Of a DNA stretch of 6,460 nt, positions 6,207 to 6,460 are shown one piece after another (the stretch's first letter is position 1; each line of letters begins with the position of its first letter). The stretch is taken from positions 1 through 6,460 of the forward strand of contig CALXKG010000003.1 in the NCBI GenBank assembly GCA_944388825.1. The letters are read 5' to 3'. The position numbers and the translations under genes were made by a program. Source of the DNA: an uncultured Clostridia bacterium. Its GTDB lineage: Bacteria > Bacillota > Clostridia > Oscillospirales > Ruminococcaceae. Below the pieces are notes generated by a model that did no database searches, was not told where the DNA came from, and saw nothing but the letters and a program-made list of their open reading frames with translations.

Positions 6207-6234
6207 AAAATGTGTATCATTTGATACACATTTT
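6207..6234. promoter_or_regulatory. Perfect dyad operator over the regulator promoter
   Basis: Arms AAAATGTGTATCA (6207-6219) and TGATACACATTTT (6222-6234) are exact inverted complements separated by TT. This AT-rich 28-bp dyad overlaps the -10 and is centred on the predicted start site, 21 bp before the regulator start codon. That is the usual layout of an autorepression operator. It resembles Crp/Fnr-type symmetry (TGTAT-N6-ATACA at CRP spacing) but is neither a CRP consensus (TGTGA-N6-TCACA) nor an FNR one (TTGAT-N4-ATCAA). Confidence 0.85.
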
Positions 6235-6258
6235 AGCACGATTGCCCCGGCTTGTCAA
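6230..6258 (-). promoter_or_regulatory. Sigma-A-type promoter of the regulator-transporter operon
   Basis: On the - strand, a consensus -35 TTGACA (6258-6253), a 17-bp spacer and TAAAAT (6235-6230) with an extended -10 TGC just before it make a near-ideal vegetative promoter. The predicted start is an A near 6222, giving a leader of about 36 nt. This is the only convincing promoter for the four - strand genes. Confidence 0.85.
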
Positions 6259-6260
6259 CA

Positions 6261-6282
6261 TCCGTCCCACGGGGACTACGGA
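6261..6282. repeat. Inverted repeat just upstream of the -35
   Basis: TCCGT (6261-6265) and ACGGA (6278-6282) are complementary, with GTCCC (6264-6268) and GGGAC (6272-6276) as an overlapping alternative pairing. Adjacent GAAATCAATTTC (6281-6292) is another short dyad. They lie at about -39 to -70 from the predicted start, where an activator would bind, but each is short enough to be chance. Confidence 0.35.
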
Positions 6283-6316
6283 AATCAATTTCTGTCACGT
6301 TTTTTGAAACCCATCG

Positions 6317-6333
6317 AGCGGCCAACCGCTTTT
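6317..6333 (+). repeat. Small hairpin with short T-run
   Basis: AGCGG (6317-6321) and CCGCT (6326-6330) flank the loop CCAA, with T at 6330-6333. On the + strand this is a very weak terminator-like element; on the - strand it sits between the right-edge reading frame and the operon promoter. Confidence 0.3.
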
Positions 6334-6336
6334 CGA

Positions 6337-6360
6337 AGACCGGCCTTCCACGGCCGGTCT
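6337..6360 (-). terminator. Hairpin, possible terminator of the right-edge gene
   Basis: AGACCGGCC (6337-6345) and GGCCGGTCT (6352-6360) form a perfect 9-bp GC-rich stem with a 6-nt loop. It lies 21 bp after the stop of the putative right-edge - strand frame and about 80 bp before the operon -35, where a terminator would be expected. It has no U-tract on either strand, so the assignment rests on position and stem strength. Confidence 0.45.
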
Positions 6361-6381
6361 CACACGGCTGGTTCGGGCAAC

Positions 6382-6460
6382 TCACGCCGCGTCGAACAGC
6401 GGGTCCAGGGCCCGCGAGGGTCCTGGTCCATCCAAGTGAAACTTGGTCCCATCCAAGGGG
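6382..6460 (-). CDS. Possible C-terminus of an unidentified gene cut by the right edge
   Basis: A - strand frame is open from the edge for 25 codons, reading PLDGTKFHLDGPG, then PSRALDPLFDAA, and ends with TGA at 6384-6382. In its favour are the GC-rich third positions (about three quarters), a strong hairpin just downstream, and a promoter for the next gene beyond that. FHLDGPG recalls a motif in some uroporphyrinogen-decarboxylase-like proteins, but there it is internal, so I do not assign a family. Another - strand frame is also open here, so coding is only suggested. Confidence 0.35.
   Translation of the reverse strand, partial: PLDGTKFHLDGPGPSRALDPLFDAA
6425..6457. repeat. Short direct repeat and hairpin at the right edge
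   Basis: GGTCCATCCAAG (6425-6436) recurs as GGTCCCATCCAAG (6445-6457). Between the copies, CCAAGT (6432-6437) pairs with ACTTGG (6441-6446) around GAA. In the putative - strand frame the repeat encodes two LDG units, so it may simply be a protein-level repeat. Confidence 0.5.

Noticed and set aside
6207..6234. Canonical CRP or FNR binding site
   Set aside because: The conserved bases are not at the spacing of TGTGA-N6-TCACA or TTGAT-N4-ATCAA.
6361..6400. Possible tRNA T-arm (GGTTCGGGC)
   Set aside because: No acceptor, D or anticodon arms can be folded around it.
6425..6457. CRISPR-like or mobile-element repeat at the right edge
   Set aside because: Only two short imperfect copies about 20 bp apart, better explained by a protein-level repeat or chance; no array or transposase seen.

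Overview
The window is about 60% GC by eye and compactly coded. Its lipoprotein has a long Ser/Glu-rich linker after a lipobox, and its short-ATPase NitT/TauT-type transporter is of a kind I know from Clostridia. I infer a high-GC anaerobic Firmicute (Clostridia, Oscillospiraceae/Ruminococcaceae-like). Sequence alone does not fix a genus.

Layout. (1) Positions 1-1607, + strand: the 3' nine-tenths of aspS, with its true start left of the window. (2) Positions 1608-1865: a gap holding a 20-bp-stem hairpin and other inverted repeats. (3) Positions 1866-2894, +: a single-pass membrane protein of unknown function with a TPR-like external part. (4) Positions 6186 down to 2876, - strand: a four-gene unit of Crp/Fnr-family regulator, lipoprotein substrate-binding protein (SBP), permease and ATPase. 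The ATPase 3' end overlaps the 3' end of the membrane-protein gene by 19 bp. (5) Positions 6187-6460: the control region of the - strand unit, several hairpins, and possibly the last 25 codons of another - strand gene running off the right edge.

The - strand genes look like a self-regulated import system. The lipoprotein captures a small molecule outside the cell, the permease carries it across, and the short ATPase drives transport. The Crp/Fnr-like protein probably controls the unit from an excellent promoter (TTGACA, 17 bp, TGC-TAAAAT). A perfect dyad with 13-bp arms covers the -10 and the predicted start site, the layout expected of a repressor site. The substrate cannot be read from the sequence.

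A second control point lies between SBP and permease: a GC-rich hairpin followed by six U. It is a convincing intrinsic terminator, but it covers the only plausible GTG start of the permease. The permease must therefore start inside the terminator stem, or upstream at a TTG overlapping the SBP stop, in which case translation would run through the terminator. This and the operator-promoter overlap are the most interesting observations. I see no mobile element, CRISPR array, tRNA or rRNA, and no clear sign of an undescribed multi-gene system.
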